64,000 nt of DNA from Pseudomonas sessilinigenes (GTDB lineage: Bacteria; Pseudomonadota; Gammaproteobacteria; Pseudomonadales; Pseudomonadaceae). The stretch lies in NCBI RefSeq assembly GCF_003850565.1, contig NZ_CP027706.1, forward strand, positions 3,224,001-3,288,000. Direction: 5' to 3'. Shown one piece after another: positions 55,480 through 63,903 of this stretch (positions are counted from its first letter, which is position 1; each line of letters opens with the position of its first letter). A program made the translations under genes and the position numbers. Under the pieces are notes generated by a model. It was given only the letters and a program-made list of their open reading frames with translations. It had not been told where the DNA came from and made no database searches.

Positions 55480-58400
55480 ATGGAAGATAACAAGTGCTCT
55501 ACAGTTGGTCCGGACAACACGGTAAATCATGAGCCAATTGCAATCATTGGCATGAGTTGTCGACTTGCCCCGCAACTTTCCAGTCTCGAGCACTATTGGG
55601 AGTTCCTGGTACAGGAACGATGTGCGGTGCGTGAGATTCCCAATGGCCGCTGGGACGACTATGAATCGAGCAGTCCGCAAGTGGCGGCAACCTTGAGAAA
55701 AGCCACGCGTCTGGGCTGTTTCATGGAGCACATCGATCGTTTCGACCCCGAGTTCTTTGGTATTTCCCCCCGTGAGGCCGAGTCCCTGGACCCACAGCAG
55801 CGGATGATTCTGGAACTCACCTGGGAGGCGCTTGAACACTCAGGCATCCGTCCGAGCACGATCAGGGGGAGCGAAACCGGAGTGTTCGCCGCAGGGAATT
55901 CTTTCGACTACGGCCATCGGATGTTCTCCGATCTGTGTCATATCGAGCCCTGGGCCCTCAATGGCGGGATGCTCTTTGGTATTGCCAACCGTGTTTCCTA
56001 CCTATTCGATCTGCACGGTCCCAGCTTGGTGGTAGATACCGCCTGCGCCGGATCGTTGACCGCTGTTCACCTGGCTTGTCAGAGTCTATTGGACCAGTCC
56101 ACGCCCCTGGCCGTGGTCGCCGGGATTAACCTGATGTCCTTTCCCGGCATGACCCTGGCATTGGACGCAATGGGGGCGACGGCTGCAGACGGCCATTGCA
56201 AATCCTTCGATAACGCCGCCAATGGCTATGGGCGTGGAGAAGGGGCCGGGGTGTTGATTCTCAAGCGATACAGCGATGCTGTGCGCGATCAGGACCGGGT
56301 ATTGGCGCTCATTCGCGGCTCCGGTGTCTTCCAGGACGGGCGCACTGCCGGGATGATGGCGCCCAATGGCGAGGCTCAGGAACTGATGCTCCGCCAAGTC
56401 TATCGACAGGCCGGTATCGCTTGCGAGTCGGTCCAGTATGTCGAGGCCCATGGCACTGGTACCCGCTTGGGTGACAAAGCCGAACTGACGGCCATTGCCC
56501 GGGTCTTCGGTGCTGGCCGCCGTCCGGAAAACCGCTGCCTGGTCGGCTCGGTCAAGCCGAATATCGGTCATCTGGAAGCGGGGGCTGGCATGGCTGGCCT
56601 GATCAAGACCGTGCTAGCACTGGACCATGGCCAGATACCCCGGAGCCTGTACGACACTTTGACCGGTGAAATCGACTGGGAAGATTCAGGGCTCCAGATC
56701 GTCTCCCGGTTGCAGGACTGGCCTGTGAGCCAGGGCCCTAGGAGGGCCGGTGTCTCTTGCTTCGGGGTGGGGGGCACGATTGCTCACGTAATTGTCGAAG
56801 CGCCACCGACAGCGAGCCAAGCCTCATCCACGGCCGTTTGCCCCGGGGACCTGCTGTTCCCGCTGTCTGGCCATTCCCAGGAGAGCCTCAAGCACAATGC
56901 AGCGCGTCTTGCAGATTGGCTGCAAGCACACCCCGAGGTAGCCCTCGAGGATGTGGGGTATAGCCTCAGCCGGCGGCGGGACCATCTGCAGCATCGAGGC
57001 ACTGTCGTTGCTGCCACGCGCCCTGAACTGATCGAGACCCTGCGCGCTGCTGCACAGGGCTCGGACTCCGAGCGATGGTACCCGGGCCCGGGAAACCAGG
57101 CCGAGGGGCTGGGCCCGGTGTTTGTCTTCTCAGGCCATGGTGCCCAGTGGAATGGCATGTGCAGGGAGCTTTTGGAGAGTGAGCCGATATTTGCCGCGGA
57201 GCTCGATGCATTGGCCGCGATCTTTATCGACGAGCTGGGTTATTCGCCTCGGCAAGCCCTGGAACAGGGAGACTTCAGCTCGATCGAACGTACCCAGGCC
57301 ATGACCTTTGCGATACAGGTGGCATTGGCGGCGCTGTGGCGGAGCAAGGGAGTCGAACCCCAGGCGGTGATTGGATACTCCATCGGAGAGATAGCAGCGT
57401 CTGTGGTGGCCGGTGCTCTGGACAAGCAATCGGCAGCACGTTTTGCCTGTCGTCGGGCAGCCATCTACCAGCGCTTGTCCGGCCAGGGCGCGATGTTGCT
57501 GGTGGACTTGCCGTTTGCACAAGCCAAGGAGCGCCTGGCGGCATCCGTGAAGGTTGTGGCAGCGATTGCTGCCAGCCCTTCTTCCACGGTGATTTCCGGC
57601 GATGCCATGGAAGTCGAGCGCATTGCCGGCGAATGGGCCGAGGCCGGCATCGTGCCGCGTCGGGTGGCAACCGATGTAGCATTTCATAGCCCGCATATCG
57701 ATCGGGTCGTTGCGGACATCCGCCAGGCGGCCAGTGAACTGCGTTGCCAGCCCCCACGTTTGCCAATGTACAACTCGACGTTGCTCGACTCGCGTGCCGA
57801 GGCGGTGCGCGACGCAGCTTTCTGGGCGGCGAATTCGCGCGACCCGGTCTTGTTCGAACAGGCGGTGACGGCAGCACTGGAGGATGGCTACACGCGTTTT
57901 CTCGAGGTGTCGAGCAAACCCATCGTCTCCCACTCGCTCAGGGAGACGGCTGACTTGCGAGGCGACGAAGAGGTACTGATCTGTCCAACCCTGAGGGAAG
58001 GCCGTGCGGAGCGGCGGGAAATCCTCGGCAGCCTGGCTCGGCTGCATGGCCAGGGGACCAGCGTAGCTTGGGAGCGGCAGTACCCGCAGGGTGTGCTGCT
58101 CGATGTACCGGGCATGGGCTGGAATCACCGCCGGTACTGGACTCGTGCCCAGCCGGTGCGTAGCAGCATCGGCAAAGGACACGATGCGTTGCAACATTCG
58201 CTGTTGGGTAGTCATGAGCGGATACACAGCGCACCGGTGAGCGATGTCTGGCGTACACGACTGGACTTCGATTCGCGTCCGTACCCCGGTAGCCACCCCA
58301 TCTGTGACGTGGAGATTCTGCCTGCCGCCGTTCTCCTGAATACCTTCATGCAAGCCGGCGTCGTCAATGCGTGCCTGCCTTCATTGAACAACGTGGTCTT

Positions 58401-60744
58401 GCGTACCCCGGTGGCAGTGGAAGGCTCGCGGGATGTCCAGATCGTCAGGCAAGGCAAGGAGATCAGGCTGTCGAGCCGGCTGGATGACGGCTCTGCACCG
58501 ACCCAGCAGGAGCGCGAGCTGGATTGGGTGACCCACACCACAGCGACCCTGGAGCGGGCTGAACAGCGCCACGGTATTGCGCCCGGGTACCGAGAATGGT
58601 TGGCCCAGTGTCCCGAGCATCTGGATTGGGCGACAGTCGAGCCGCTTTACCGAAACCGGGGAATCGGCGGATACGGATTTTCCTGGTCGATCCGTACCAT
58701 GCACCGTGGTGCCGGGAAAATCGTGGCATTGATCGAGGCAGGGGCCAGCCACGATCAGCCGGCCAGCTGGGCGGTGGCCCTGGACGCAGCGTTGACCGTC
58801 ATACCCTTGTTACTACCGGACGACGCAGTGCTGCGCATGCCTGCGGCCATTGCCAGGATTTGTGCCAGGCATGACGCCCCGCAAGGGTTCACTCTGTTTG
58901 CCGATCTGGTGCATCAAGAGTCTGTCACGGAGGGCTACATCACGAACCTGGTCATCGTTGACGAACAAGGAGACGTCGCCGCACGGATCGAGGGCCTGGT
59001 GTTCATGACGGTCGATCGCCAGGAGGAACTGGCCTCGCTCAATGAACCCACGGTGTTCATCGAGGAATGGGAGCCATGCCTGCTTCCGCGCCGAGAGGTT
59101 GCTGCGCCGCAGTTGGTGCTGATTGGCGATCACAACTCACTTTCTTGCCGTGTCTCGGCTGGACTGGACCGGGCCGCGATCGCACACCGGTTGGTCCAGG
59201 ACCTGGATGAGATCATCCTGGATGAGCAAGCCACGATCCTGGTTGTCCTGGGAATGCCACCCCAGGATGGCGAGGACTTGGCGACGAGCGTCGAGCGCAA
59301 TGTCTGGCGCTTGCTGCACAGTGCTCAGGTGGCCGCCCGGCAAGCTGACAGGCTGCCAGCCTTGGGTATGGCATGCGTGACCTTTGGTGTCAGGGCCATG
59401 GACGAACGTGCCACGCTGGGGCAGTCGGCACTGTGGGGTGCTTCCAGGATCGTGGCCGGTGAACATCCGGAGCTCTGGTCGGGGCTGATTGACATCGATC
59501 CCGGAGCCTTGGATCTCGACAGCACATTCAGCCACTTGCTCGATGCACTGGGGCGGGGGGCTGAAGATGTTATCGCCATCGAGGCCGATGCAGTAGCGGT
59601 CTTGCGCCTGAAGGAAGCACCGGTGCAGAAGGCCAGCCTGGAACAGGCCATGCAGTGTTCCGCCGATGCCACCTATGCCATCACCGGAGGCTTGGGAGCA
59701 CTGGGACTGGAGGCTGCTCAGCATCTGGTCAACCTCGGCGCTCGACGGCTGCTGTTGATCGGCCGACAGGCCTTGCCGGCCCGCGAACACTGGCCTTTGG
59801 TACAAGCGCCATCGTTGCGTTCTGCGATCGACCGTGTTCAAACCCTGGAACTGCAGGGCGTCACGGTGATGTCGCTGGCCCTGGATATCGCCGATGAAGA
59901 GGCGGTGGCACAAGCACTGTCCGGTTCGGCACTGGGCTTGCCACCCATACGCGGCATCGTTCATGCCGCCGGTGTTTTCAACGGCCAGATGATCCAGCAA
60001 CTCGAGCGCAAGGTCTTGCAGGAGACGCTCAAAGCCAAGGTGCAGGGAACCCTGGTACTGGAGAAACTGTTCCCACCGGGCAGTTTGGAGTTCCTGGTGC
60101 TGTTCTCATCCAGCGGCCAGCTTGCCCGGCTGTCGGGGCAGGCAGCCTATGCCGCGGCCAATGGTTTCATGGATGGTTTTGCCAAATATCGCGGGCAAAT
60201 CGATGGGCATCGGACCTTGAGCCTCGCCTGGATGGCCTGGGATCGACTGGGCATGTCACGCAATATTGCCGCGACACTCCAGGAGGCTCGAGCCAATGGC
60301 CTGGACTTGCTCAGCGTAGCCAACGCCCTGGCAGCCTGGCAGGCCGCCTCTGCCAGCCAGGCGCCTTACGTTGCGGTGTTTCGCCTGCACCGAGGCCAGG
60401 AGTCAGGCCCGCCACTTCCGCTACTGAGCAATCTGCTGGATATCCAGGAGAACAATGCTGCGCAACAGATCACAAGCGATCCGTGGGCCCAAGTCCCCAG
60501 CGAACAGCTTACCCAGTGGCTGATCGACGATATCCAGGCATTGATCGCTGCGGAGCTGCGCTGTGCACCCACTGACATCTCTCCCCGGCGATCGTTGGTG
60601 GAGAAGGGCATGGATTCATTGATCACGGTGGCGCTGCGCATTCGTCTGAAGAAGCGCTATCGAATCGACATACCGCCAACGTTGATTTGGAACCATCCCA
60701 CGGTGCAGGCCATTGCGCACTACGTACGCGGTCAATTGGGCTAG
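55480..60744 (+). CDS. Iterative type I polyketide synthase, 6-methylsalicylic acid synthase-like (KS-AT-DH/TH-KR-ACP)
   Basis: 1,754 aa from the ATG at 55480 (GAGG upstream; an in-frame TTG at 55465 is less likely). Domains and key residues: KS about 18-440 (Cys189 in DTACAGS, His324 in EAHGTGT, His364 in KPNIGH); AT about 545-840 (Ser634 in GYSIG, His736 in VAFHS, a malonyl-type pattern); DH/TH about 905-1180 (His939 in GSHPICDVEILPAAVLLNTF); a structural region; KR about 1395-1580 (NADPH site GGLGALG at 1403, Tyr1557 in AAYAAAN); ACP about 1680-1754 (Ser1713 in GMDSL). This single-module order and length match 6-methylsalicylic acid synthases, including the PYPGSHP...PAAVLLNTF block shared with that family. 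There is no thioesterase. Product unproven. Confidence 0.87.
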   Translation: MEDNKCSTVGPDNTVNHEPIAIIGMSCRLAPQLSSLEHYWEFLVQERCAVREIPNGRWDDYESSSPQVAATLRKATRLGCFMEHIDRFDPEFFGISPREAESLDPQQRMILELTWEALEHSGIRPSTIRGSETGVFAAGNSFDYGHRMFSDLCHIEPWALNGGMLFGIANRVSYLFDLHGPSLVVDTACAGSLTAVHLACQSLLDQSTPLAVVAGINLMSFPGMTLALDAMGATAADGHCKSFDNAANGYGRGEGAGVLILKRYSDAVRDQDRVLALIRGSGVFQDGRTAGMMAPNGEAQELMLRQVYRQAGIACESVQYVEAHGTGTRLGDKAELTAIARVFGAGRRPENRCLVGSVKPNIGHLEAGAGMAGLIKTVLALDHGQIPRSLYDTLTGEIDWEDSGLQIVSRLQDWPVSQGPRRAGVSCFGVGGTIAHVIVEAPPTASQASSTAVCPGDLLFPLSGHSQESLKHNAARLADWLQAHPEVALEDVGYSLSRRRDHLQHRGTVVAATRPELIETLRAAAQGSDSERWYPGPGNQAEGLGPVFVFSGHGAQWNGMCRELLESEPIFAAELDALAAIFIDELGYSPRQALEQGDFSSIERTQAMTFAIQVALAALWRSKGVEPQAVIGYSIGEIAASVVAGALDKQSAARFACRRAAIYQRLSGQGAMLLVDLPFAQAKERLAASVKVVAAIAASPSSTVISGDAMEVERIAGEWAEAGIVPRRVATDVAFHSPHIDRVVADIRQAASELRCQPPRLPMYNSTLLDSRAEAVRDAAFWAANSRDPVLFEQAVTAALEDGYTRFLEVSSKPIVSHSLRETADLRGDEEVLICPTLREGRAERREILGSLARLHGQGTSVAWERQYPQGVLLDVPGMGWNHRRYWTRAQPVRSSIGKGHDALQHSLLGSHERIHSAPVSDVWRTRLDFDSRPYPGSHPICDVEILPAAVLLNTFMQAGVVNACLPSLNNVVLRTPVAVEGSRDVQIVRQGKEIRLSSRLDDGSAPTQQERELDWVTHTTATLERAEQRHGIAPGYREWLAQCPEHLDWATVEPLYRNRGIGGYGFSWSIRTMHRGAGKIVALIEAGASHDQPASWAVALDAALTVIPLLLPDDAVLRMPAAIARICARHDAPQGFTLFADLVHQESVTEGYITNLVIVDEQGDVAARIEGLVFMTVDRQEELASLNEPTVFIEEWEPCLLPRREVAAPQLVLIGDHNSLSCRVSAGLDRAAIAHRLVQDLDEIILDEQATILVVLGMPPQDGEDLATSVERNVWRLLHSAQVAARQADRLPALGMACVTFGVRAMDERATLGQSALWGASRIVAGEHPELWSGLIDIDPGALDLDSTFSHLLDALGRGAEDVIAIEADAVAVLRLKEAPVQKASLEQAMQCSADATYAITGGLGALGLEAAQHLVNLGARRLLLIGRQALPAREHWPLVQAPSLRSAIDRVQTLELQGVTVMSLALDIADEEAVAQALSGSALGLPPIRGIVHAAGVFNGQMIQQLERKVLQETLKAKVQGTLVLEKLFPPGSLEFLVLFSSSGQLARLSGQAAYAAANGFMDGFAKYRGQIDGHRTLSLAWMAWDRLGMSRNIAATLQEARANGLDLLSVANALAAWQAASASQAPYVAVFRLHRGQESGPPLPLLSNLLDIQENNAAQQITSDPWAQVPSEQLTQWLIDDIQALIAAELRCAPTDISPRRSLVEKGMDSLITVALRIRLKKRYRIDIPPTLIWNHPTVQAIAHYVRGQLG

Positions 60745-60790
60745 CGGCGTTCCCCCTCACTCATCGGATACAGCCCGACAGGAGACTTGC

Positions 60791-61645
60791 ATGGACAACG
60801 CAGCGGCCAGTTGGACAGCCGTCTACACCTCGATTTCCCGGGCGGCGCACCAGGTGCTGGATCCGCCGCCCCGGGTGATCGACGATCCTGTAGCAGTGGG
60901 CTTGGTGGAAGGGTCACGGGCGGAAGAACTCCTGGCGTGCGCCGATGATTTCCGTTCCCCGATCCAGTGCCTGGCCCGTTCCCTGTTCATCATGCGCAGT
61001 CGGTTCGCCGAGGATGAGCTGTATGAAGCAGTCAGGGCCGGGGCAGGGCAGTACATCCTGCTTGGGGCAGGCCTGGACACGTTCGCCTATCGGCAACCCG
61101 AATGGGCGCGCCAGGTCAGGATCATCGAGGTTGACCACCCGGCCTCCCAGGCGCGCAAGCAGGATTATTTGCGTGGCGCAGGCATAGAGATTGGACAGAA
61201 CGTCCATTTCTGCCCGCTCGATTTTGAAGCCACCAAGTTGTCCCAAGGGCTTGCAACCTGTGGTTTCGACCCGCAAGTGCCCACCTTCCTCTCCTGGTTG
61301 GGGGTTACCCAGTACCTTCAGTTAGCGGCTATCACCAGGACTTTGCTGGATATACAGGCCTTCGCGAGGGGCAGTCGCATGGTGTTCAGCTTCATCGTCG
61401 CCGATACCGACCTTGATGGCGTCGATGCACAGGCCGTGCAGTTCTTTTCGCAACTGGCCGCCGCCAGGGGCGAGCCCTGGATGACTCGGTTCGAGCCGGA
61501 GCGACTGCAGCAGCGGCTTCTGGATTTGGGGTTTGCCGAGGTCCGGTCCATCGATCCGGGCGAGTTGGAGCGACGTTACTTTGCCGGGCGCGAGGATCAG
61601 CTCCGAGCACCGCTGTTTGAACGGCTCATGCGAGTTCGGGTGTAG
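60791..61645 (+). CDS. SAM-dependent methyltransferase (leucine carboxyl methyltransferase/PPM1-like)
   Basis: 284 aa from the ATG at 60791, AGGAG upstream, 46 bp after the PKS stop. The SAM motif YILLGAGLDTFAYRQPEW (about 87-104) with IIEVDHPASQARKQ and VPTFLSWLGVTQYL (about 165) is characteristic of the class I carboxyl/O-methyltransferase group (TIGR00027/LCM). These enzymes methylate carboxylates or hydroxyls of small molecules. Being directly downstream and co-oriented, it most likely methylates the polyketide product, for example at its carboxylate or phenol. Confidence 0.85.
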   Translation: MDNAAASWTAVYTSISRAAHQVLDPPPRVIDDPVAVGLVEGSRAEELLACADDFRSPIQCLARSLFIMRSRFAEDELYEAVRAGAGQYILLGAGLDTFAYRQPEWARQVRIIEVDHPASQARKQDYLRGAGIEIGQNVHFCPLDFEATKLSQGLATCGFDPQVPTFLSWLGVTQYLQLAAITRTLLDIQAFARGSRMVFSFIVADTDLDGVDAQAVQFFSQLAAARGEPWMTRFEPERLQQRLLDLGFAEVRSIDPGELERRYFAGREDQLRAPLFERLMRVRV

Positions 61646-61661
61646 CTGCTGCGGTTGGGAC

Positions 61662-61979
61662 TCACGGACGGTAGATGCTCTTGAGCGTGGCGATGATCTT
61701 CTCCACGTCCGGATTGTCGATGCGGTAATACAAGGTTTGTGATTCGCGGCGGAACGCCACCAAGCCTTCCTCACGCATTTTCGCCAGGTGCTGCGACAGC
61801 GCCGACTGGCTCAGCGAGATGCGCTGCAGCAATCCGCCGACGGTAATTTCCCCTTGCTCGATCAACAGGCACAGCACCTGCAAGCGGTATTCGTTGCTGA
61901 TCGCACGCAGCAGGCTGGCGGCCTTTTGTGCACCTTGGGCGAGGAAGCGTTGGTCATCGTCGAAATGTTCAGAAGTCAT
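61662..61979 (-). CDS. ArsR family regulator (BigR/SoxR-like)
   Basis: 105 aa. Winged HTH: LRAISNEYRLQVLCLLIEQGEITVGGLLQRISLSQSALSQHLAKMREEGLVAFRRESQTLYYRI. The sequence resembles the sulfide/redox-sensing BigR group and has one cysteine (Cys37) where BigR has its first sensor Cys, but no second cysteine near the C-terminus, so disulfide switching is unlikely. Divergent from the MAPEG gene over AT-rich tandem dyads. Convergent with the methyltransferase gene, with 16 bp between the stops. Confidence 0.85.
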   Translation of the reverse strand: MTSEHFDDDQRFLAQGAQKAASLLRAISNEYRLQVLCLLIEQGEITVGGLLQRISLSQSALSQHLAKMREEGLVAFRRESQTLYYRIDNPDVEKIIATLKSIYRP

Positions 61980-62008
61980 GGGGATGGGATGTCGGTCGTC
62001 CAGTTAAA

Positions 62009-62038
62009 TTAGTAATTGCTAAATTAGAATAATCTAAT
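62009..62038. promoter_or_regulatory. Tandem AT-rich palindromes, likely ArsR operator
   Basis: TTAG-TAATTG-CTAA (62009-62022) directly abuts ATTAGA-ATAA-TCTAAT (62023-62038, perfect 6-bp arms). Repeated ATTAG/CTAAT elements in this 30-bp AT-rich stretch between the ArsR start (61979) and the MAPEG start (62117) are typical of ArsR-family binding sites. Confidence 0.6.
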
Positions 62039-62116
62039 ATTATGATTCGGGCTTTCGCCGCTGAAAGTGCAATCGGCTCCGCGCCGCATATTATCCCTCA
62101 ATCAGGAAGGTACACA

Positions 62117-62536
62117 GTGAATACCCCAACATGGGTCCTGCTGGCATTTGCCGGTTGGACATTATTCATCCTGTTCAGCACCGTTGGCGTTTATCGCTGG
62201 TCGAGAATCCTCACGGGACGCGCGACAGTGAGCCAATGGCAGCCAGGCAAGCCCCAGGGGAGCGAGTGGTACCAGCGAGCCATGGGGGCCCACAGGAACT
62301 GCATCGAGAACCTGCCGGTCTACGCGGCGATTGTCGTGGCCATCAATGCCTCGCAGGTCGATAGCGGCACCCTGGACAGCCTGGCCCTGGTACTGCTTGC
62401 TGCGCGGATCGCCCAGAGCCTGGTGCATATCTGTGTGCCGCAGAGCGATACGATCGCCACCTTGCGTTTCGTGTTCTTTTTCATCCAGATCCTGGCCATG
62501 GCGTGGATGGGTATCACCGTCGCGATCGCGTCCTGA
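62117..62536 (+). CDS. MAPEG family membrane protein
   Basis: 139 aa from GTG 62117, with AGGAAGG at good spacing; the longer frame has no ribosome site. Four hydrophobic helices. The loop YQRAMGAHRNCIENLPVYAAIVVA is the MAPEG (membrane-associated eicosanoid/glutathione metabolism) signature with the R-x-x-x-N-x-x-E-x-x-P pattern, and ARIAQSLVHI follows. Bacterial members include glutathione transferases and uncharacterised proteins. Divergent from the ArsR gene, its probable regulator. Confidence 0.83.
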   Translation: MNTPTWVLLAFAGWTLFILFSTVGVYRWSRILTGRATVSQWQPGKPQGSEWYQRAMGAHRNCIENLPVYAAIVVAINASQVDSGTLDSLALVLLAARIAQSLVHICVPQSDTIATLRFVFFFIQILAMAWMGITVAIAS

Positions 62537-62857
62537 AGCCCTATCCGGTTCACGCTGGATATTCACGGTGCGACTCTTCTATTTCCCGCTCGGAAGGGGC
62601 TTGACCAGGGGCAACAGGGCATCGAGCAACGCCTGTTGCGGGCACCGGAGAACTGTTTGGCTCGATGGGCTTGGCGATCATCCAGCCGTCGCCTATGGCG
62701 CTGATCAGGTCGCAAAGCAAGGAATGAATTCCACTGGAGGCCGGATGAACAAGGCACCAGCATAGAAAAATCTGTCCTAAAGCACCTGCTGGTAACCCTC
62801 TGGGCAAACCGGGTCAGCGCTGCTACAGACCCTGGTTGCGCGGCCTGTAGTGGGGCA
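62537..62857. other. Gene-free region between MAPEG and MBL-fold genes
   Basis: About 320 bp between the MAPEG stop and the convergent MBL-fold stop. Only a small hairpin GCAAC-GCCT-GTTGC (62625-62638 or so) is noticed; no gene or T-tract terminator is convincing. Confidence 0.4.
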
Positions 62858-63787
62858 TTAGCCGAGGTGATAGAACCCCTGGTCGTCGCGCTGGACCTGG
62901 CCGCCGTGCTGCAACTCGTCCAGGTGTTGCAAGAGGGTCCGAGCCTCGGCAGCAGTCACCCAGGTCCCGGTAAAGCCTGTCGGGTACAGCAGGCGTTTCT
63001 CGACCATCTGGGCCAGGTTCAAGGGTCGCTCCTGCAACCAACCCAACAGGCGCCTCTCTCGCTCGTCGATCTTGGCGGTGAATGCCTGCAGATCCTCCAG
63101 GAAGCGCTGGCGGTCGGTGTAGACACCGCGATGGTGGGAAGTCACCCAGGTCCTGGCGGGAATCTGCGGCAGGCGCTGGAGGCTGCGTCGAAAATCCACC
63201 AGGTTCGAACTGGCATCGCCGTAATAGGGGCCGAAGCTGCTCAAGTCGATGTCACCAATGAAGGCCACGCCTTCCGGCTCCACCAGCAGCACGGTGTGGC
63301 CTGCCGTATGGCCGGGCAGGTGAACGGCATGGATGCTGGAGCCTCCCAGGTCCCAGGATGCACCGTCCTCATAACCCAGGGCATCGGGGCGTGGGGCATA
63401 GAAGAATTCATCCTGCAAGCGCTTGAGCATCTGCTGGATGGCACAAGCCTCGCTGAGGCCGAAGGCCGCGGCCATTCCTTCCCAACTGCGCGCTGCCGGC
63501 AAGTCTGCCTGGTGCACATGGACTTGCGCATCGGGAAGCCGATGCAGGCCGGCCATGTGGTCTTCATGGGCATGGCCCAGGACGACCAGTTCGGTCGCGT
63601 CGAACAGGGGGCCGATGCTGTTGGAGCTGATCGGGGTATCCAGGGCTGCCAGGGTGTCCGTGCCCTTGATCAGCACCTGGTTGCCGTCCGGGTATTTGCC
63701 GTTGCGCTCGCCCAGGAACACCGATACGCGCCCGAACTGCAGGTGGTCCATGCCATTGGTTGAGCCTCGGTGGTTGCCAGTCATCAT
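62858..63787 (-). CDS. MBL-fold metallo-hydrolase
   Basis: 309 aa. The metal-binding motif HAHEDH (about residues 73-78) is intact, with further ligands in IHAVHLPGHTAGHTVLL (about 157), FIGDIDLSSFG (Asp, about 180) and TSHHRG (about 223). The C-terminal part (about 245-309) is helical and may be a winged-helix-like tail as in beta-lactamase-like hydrolases acting on thioesters or lactones. Substrate unknown. Two adjacent ATGs (63787 and 63784) are possible starts, with GAGG upstream. Not evidently part of the polyketide locus. Confidence 0.83.
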   Translation of the reverse strand: MMTGNHRGSTNGMDHLQFGRVSVFLGERNGKYPDGNQVLIKGTDTLAALDTPISSNSIGPLFDATELVVLGHAHEDHMAGLHRLPDAQVHVHQADLPAARSWEGMAAAFGLSEACAIQQMLKRLQDEFFYAPRPDALGYEDGASWDLGGSSIHAVHLPGHTAGHTVLLVEPEGVAFIGDIDLSSFGPYYGDASSNLVDFRRSLQRLPQIPARTWVTSHHRGVYTDRQRFLEDLQAFTAKIDERERRLLGWLQERPLNLAQMVEKRLLYPTGFTGTWVTAAEARTLLQHLDELQHGGQVQRDDQGFYHLG

Positions 63788-63903
63788 CTCGGGCCTCGCA
63801 CTCGCTTAGGGCATCTGGCGTCACTGTAATGATTTAGTGGCGATGATGGCGAGAAACATCACTTGGCGGCGAGCACCCTCGCAACGCTCGGGAAAACGGC
63901 GGC

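Noticed and set aside
55452..55490. 12-codon frame overlapping the PKS start, considered as a leader-peptide gene
   Set aside because: The nearest strong ribosome site is 17 nt upstream, too far; kept only as part of the leader observation.
57130..58353. A 407-codon minus-strand frame inside the PKS gene
   Set aside because: Antisense to the AT and DH domains, no domain and no ribosome site.
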